DNA of 14,199 bases from an uncultured Oscillospiraceae bacterium (GTDB lineage Bacteria > Bacillota > Clostridia > Oscillospirales > Oscillospiraceae). Of this stretch, positions 12,526 through 14,199 are shown in pieces. The notes below the pieces were generated by a model. That model was not told the origin of the DNA and made no database searches. It was given only the letters and a program-made list of their open reading frames with translations. The stretch covers positions 1-14,199 of the forward strand of contig CALWYM010000108.1 of the NCBI GenBank assembly GCA_944385775.1. Direction: 5' to 3'. The position numbers and the translations under genes are program-made. The first letter of the stretch is position 1; every line of letters starts with the position of its first letter.

Positions 12526-14199
12526 CTATCTTACCCTTCCTCCGTTTTCCACCTCAATCTCCATTTCCACAACGGTGCAGCCGGCGGAGGGAGAGTCACT
12601 TTTCAGCAAAAGCTTCATGTAGGTAAACTTTCCCGGACGTAGCCGGAGCTTTCTTGCCTTTGCGATGGGCTGCTTTTGACTGCTTGCCTCGTAGTCGAGG
12701 AATGTTTGCTGTCTGTCCGTAGTGCAGGTCATGGAAAGGGAGGAATTTTCCCCTGCCTTTACACCTAAAACAACGCCGCGGCAGTACTTTCTCATACCTG
12801 GCTCACCAAAGCTCATAGCTCCCGATTCCCACCTGCAGCTTATGCTATCGCCGTCATCGCTTAAATACTCACTTGAAAAATGACGGAGAAGTCCGTCGTT
12901 TCCGCCAAGATATACTCCGTCACGATAGTTCACCATGGAAAGGGCGTTAAAGCCGGTATATATGTACCAGACGTCACCCTCAGTGTTGTTTACAAGGGCA
13001 GTACCGTCGTAAACAAGGTAGTACTCGCCGTTTATCTTGTCGTAGTACGCAAGGGTGTCCTCAAGTTCAAAGCTTTCCAGTGTTTTCTTCACACGCTGGG
13101 AAATGGGCTGGGCGTTTTTGTCATCAGAAGTAAGGTTTCCGCTGGATGCCGTGCTGCGCCACTGTATAACGCTGCGACCGTCCAGGGTTCTGGGTCTGTT
13201 CTCTACAAGGCAGGCCTTGCCGTAGGCGCAGCAGCCCATGTCTCTGTTGACCGGCGTTATGTAAAAGCCTGCCGTGGCAGTACCATCAGCCAGATATATG
13301 GTGTCATAGGCAATGCTCCATGCGCTGTCAAGCTTAAAGCAGATGAGCCGTCCGTAGTGACGTATCATTGCCGTAATGGGCGTATTCTCATCGCCTACAA
13401 GACAGCTTGAAAGCTCCGGGAAGTAGTCTGCCCTCGGTCGTCCCTCGTAGTCAAGACCGGAATAGAGGCACTGGTTAGACCCGTCGCCATAGATAAACAC
13501 CCTTGAATCCTGAGGACCGTTATAAAGCTCCGAATACCTCATTTTTTCCACAGTGCTTCGCCTGCTTTCGGGAAAGGTCCAGCCTATCTCAATGGTGTCA
13601 ATCCCCTCGATGGGAGCAGATGTGAATGTAACAGTGCCGTTTTCCAGATCTTCCGTCCAGTCCGAAATATTCTCACCGGTCACAGTGCTTTTGACATAGT
13701 CAATACTTTTAATGCCCTTTTCAGGCAGGGTGAAAACCGTCGCCGTACCGTCAGGGGAAAACCATGCTCTTCTCATTCCGTTTAGCCTGTTTATCTGCTC
13801 CAGGGTCGTGCCTCCGCCTTCCGGCGGAACGGTTACCGCTACAAGAGGTCTGTAACCCTCTACCGTCTCCATGGTTTTTCCGTCCCAAACCTTGTACTCA
13901 CTGCCGTTTAGTATGTAGAGCTTTCCCTCAAAGCCGAACATATGGACGCTTTTTGAGGTGTCAAGCTCTCCGCAGGAATTTTTCTCCCACTGGTCGCCTT
14001 CCCCGAAAAGCTCCCATACATGACCGTTGCAGGCGGCGCACAGGACCTCCCTTCCCCCCACGAATCCACTCCACAACGTCCTGACCCCGGTATCTCCGGA
14101 AGAGTTGCTCTCAACTCCCATTGGCTGAAACTGCCATGTCCAGGTTTCCTCACGAAGCTCAGTTGTGGTAATGTGAAGCCCCCAGAGCTTTTCATATCC
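12526..14199 (-). CDS. Phage tail nozzle-like beta-propeller protein (P22 gp10 / T7 gp12-like), 5' partial
   Basis: 557 residues are visible and the 5' end lies beyond the window. An internal ATG at 14121 is not the start: the frame stays open to the edge and encodes GYEKLWGLHITTTELREETW upstream, a sensible N-terminal segment of this family. WD-like strands recur (GREVLCAACNGHVWEL, GKLYILNGSEYKVWDG, YYLVYDGTALV, GVYLGGNDGLLRHF). They surround landmarks I associate with short-tailed phage nozzle or packaged-DNA-stabilisation proteins: YNGPQDSRVFIYGDG, YFPELSSC and IRHYGRLICFKLDSAWSI. The C-terminal quarter is a beta-sandwich with RKLRLRPGKFTYMKLLLKS, like the end of P22 gp10. It would close the portal channel and bear the fibres. 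The match is from remembered architecture. Confidence 0.68.
   Translation of the reverse strand, partial: GYEKLWGLHITTTELREETWTWQFQPMGVESNSSGDTGVRTLWSGFVGGREVLCAACNGHVWELFGEGDQWEKNSCGELDTSKSVHMFGFEGKLYILNGSEYKVWDGKTMETVEGYRPLVAVTVPPEGGGTTLEQINRLNGMRRAWFSPDGTATVFTLPEKGIKSIDYVKSTVTGENISDWTEDLENGTVTFTSAPIEGIDTIEIGWTFPESRRSTVEKMRYSELYNGPQDSRVFIYGDGSNQCLYSGLDYEGRPRADYFPELSSCLVGDENTPITAMIRHYGRLICFKLDSAWSIAYDTIYLADGTATAGFYITPVNRDMGCCAYGKACLVENRPRTLDGRSVIQWRSTASSGNLTSDDKNAQPISQRVKKTLESFELEDTLAYYDKINGEYYLVYDGTALVNNTEGDVWYIYTGFNALSMVNYRDGVYLGGNDGLLRHFSSEYLSDDGDSISCRWESGAMSFGEPGMRKYCRGVVLGVKAGENSSLSMTCTTDRQQTFLDYEASSQKQPIAKARKLRLRPGKFTYMKLLLKSDSPSAGCTVVEMEIEVENGGRVR

Larger units (their letters stand above)
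7435..14199 (-). mobile_element. Late-gene end of a short-tailed prophage or phage-derived element (partial)
   Basis: Seven consecutive - strand genes (nozzle, adaptor, fibre, TM-coil protein, endolysin, candidate holin, coiled-coil protein) overlap or are separated by at most about 25 bases, the packing of a phage late operon. No integrase, terminase, portal or repressor is visible, so these would lie beyond the right edge. The left boundary is the short gap before sufC. I see no frame breaks, so the genes look intact. Confidence 0.8.

Noticed and set aside
14119..14121. Nozzle gene starting at the ATG at 14121
   Set aside because: The same frame remains open for 26 codons to the window edge with plausible protein sequence, so this ATG is internal and the gene is cut by the window.
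7435..14199. Gene transfer agent or domesticated tailocin
   Set aside because: No terminase, head or portal genes are visible to compare with known gene transfer agents, and nozzle-type genes argue against a contractile tailocin. It cannot be decided from this part of the element.
1..14199. CRISPR array, IS element or integrase
   Set aside because: I found no regular repeat-spacer series, transposase motifs or recombinase signature on either strand; the short repeats found are within genes or promoters.

Overview
The window looks like a chromosomal segment of an anaerobic Clostridia-type Firmicute (Bacillota) with one end of a short-tailed prophage or phage-derived element. The evidence is strong AGGAGG-type ribosome sites, a DivIVA-type coiled-coil protein, a two-gene SufC-SufB iron-sulfur pair without the usual accessory genes, and firmicute-style phage lysis genes. 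Taxonomy below class level is inference.

Positions 1-7400 are host-like. On the + strand lie a membrane-anchored metallophosphoesterase, a short leader region with two tiny candidate ORFs, and prfB (release factor 2, without the usual programmed frameshift). A DivIVA-domain protein on the - strand converges on prfB and shares a bidirectional terminator with it. Next come tRNA-Arg(CCG), an 18-bp perfect terminator hairpin and a - strand metallo-beta-lactamase-fold hydrolase. The hydrolase is divergent from a MATE efflux pump across a roughly 310-bp promoter region with two good promoters and operator-like palindromes. The MATE gene converges on sufC-sufB (- strand), with a shared terminator.

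Positions 7435-14199 hold a tightly packed, all-minus phage late operon that enters from beyond the right edge. In transcription order it contains: a beta-propeller nozzle / P22 gp10-like protein (5' end outside the window); a small Ig-like adaptor; an 896-aa tail fibre/spike with internal duplications; a TM plus coiled-coil protein; a CHAP endolysin; a 57-aa two-TM candidate holin with a TTG start, read here by hand; and an Ala/Glu-rich coiled-coil protein of unknown role. Neighbouring genes overlap or sit a few bases apart, with TAATG or GTGA coupling.

The last phage gene ends only 20 bp upstream of the -35 of the sufC promoter, and I see no terminator between them. The phage/host junction therefore lies in a very short interval, and late phage transcripts could run into the iron-sulfur genes. 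I see no integrase, repressor, transposase or CRISPR array in the window.
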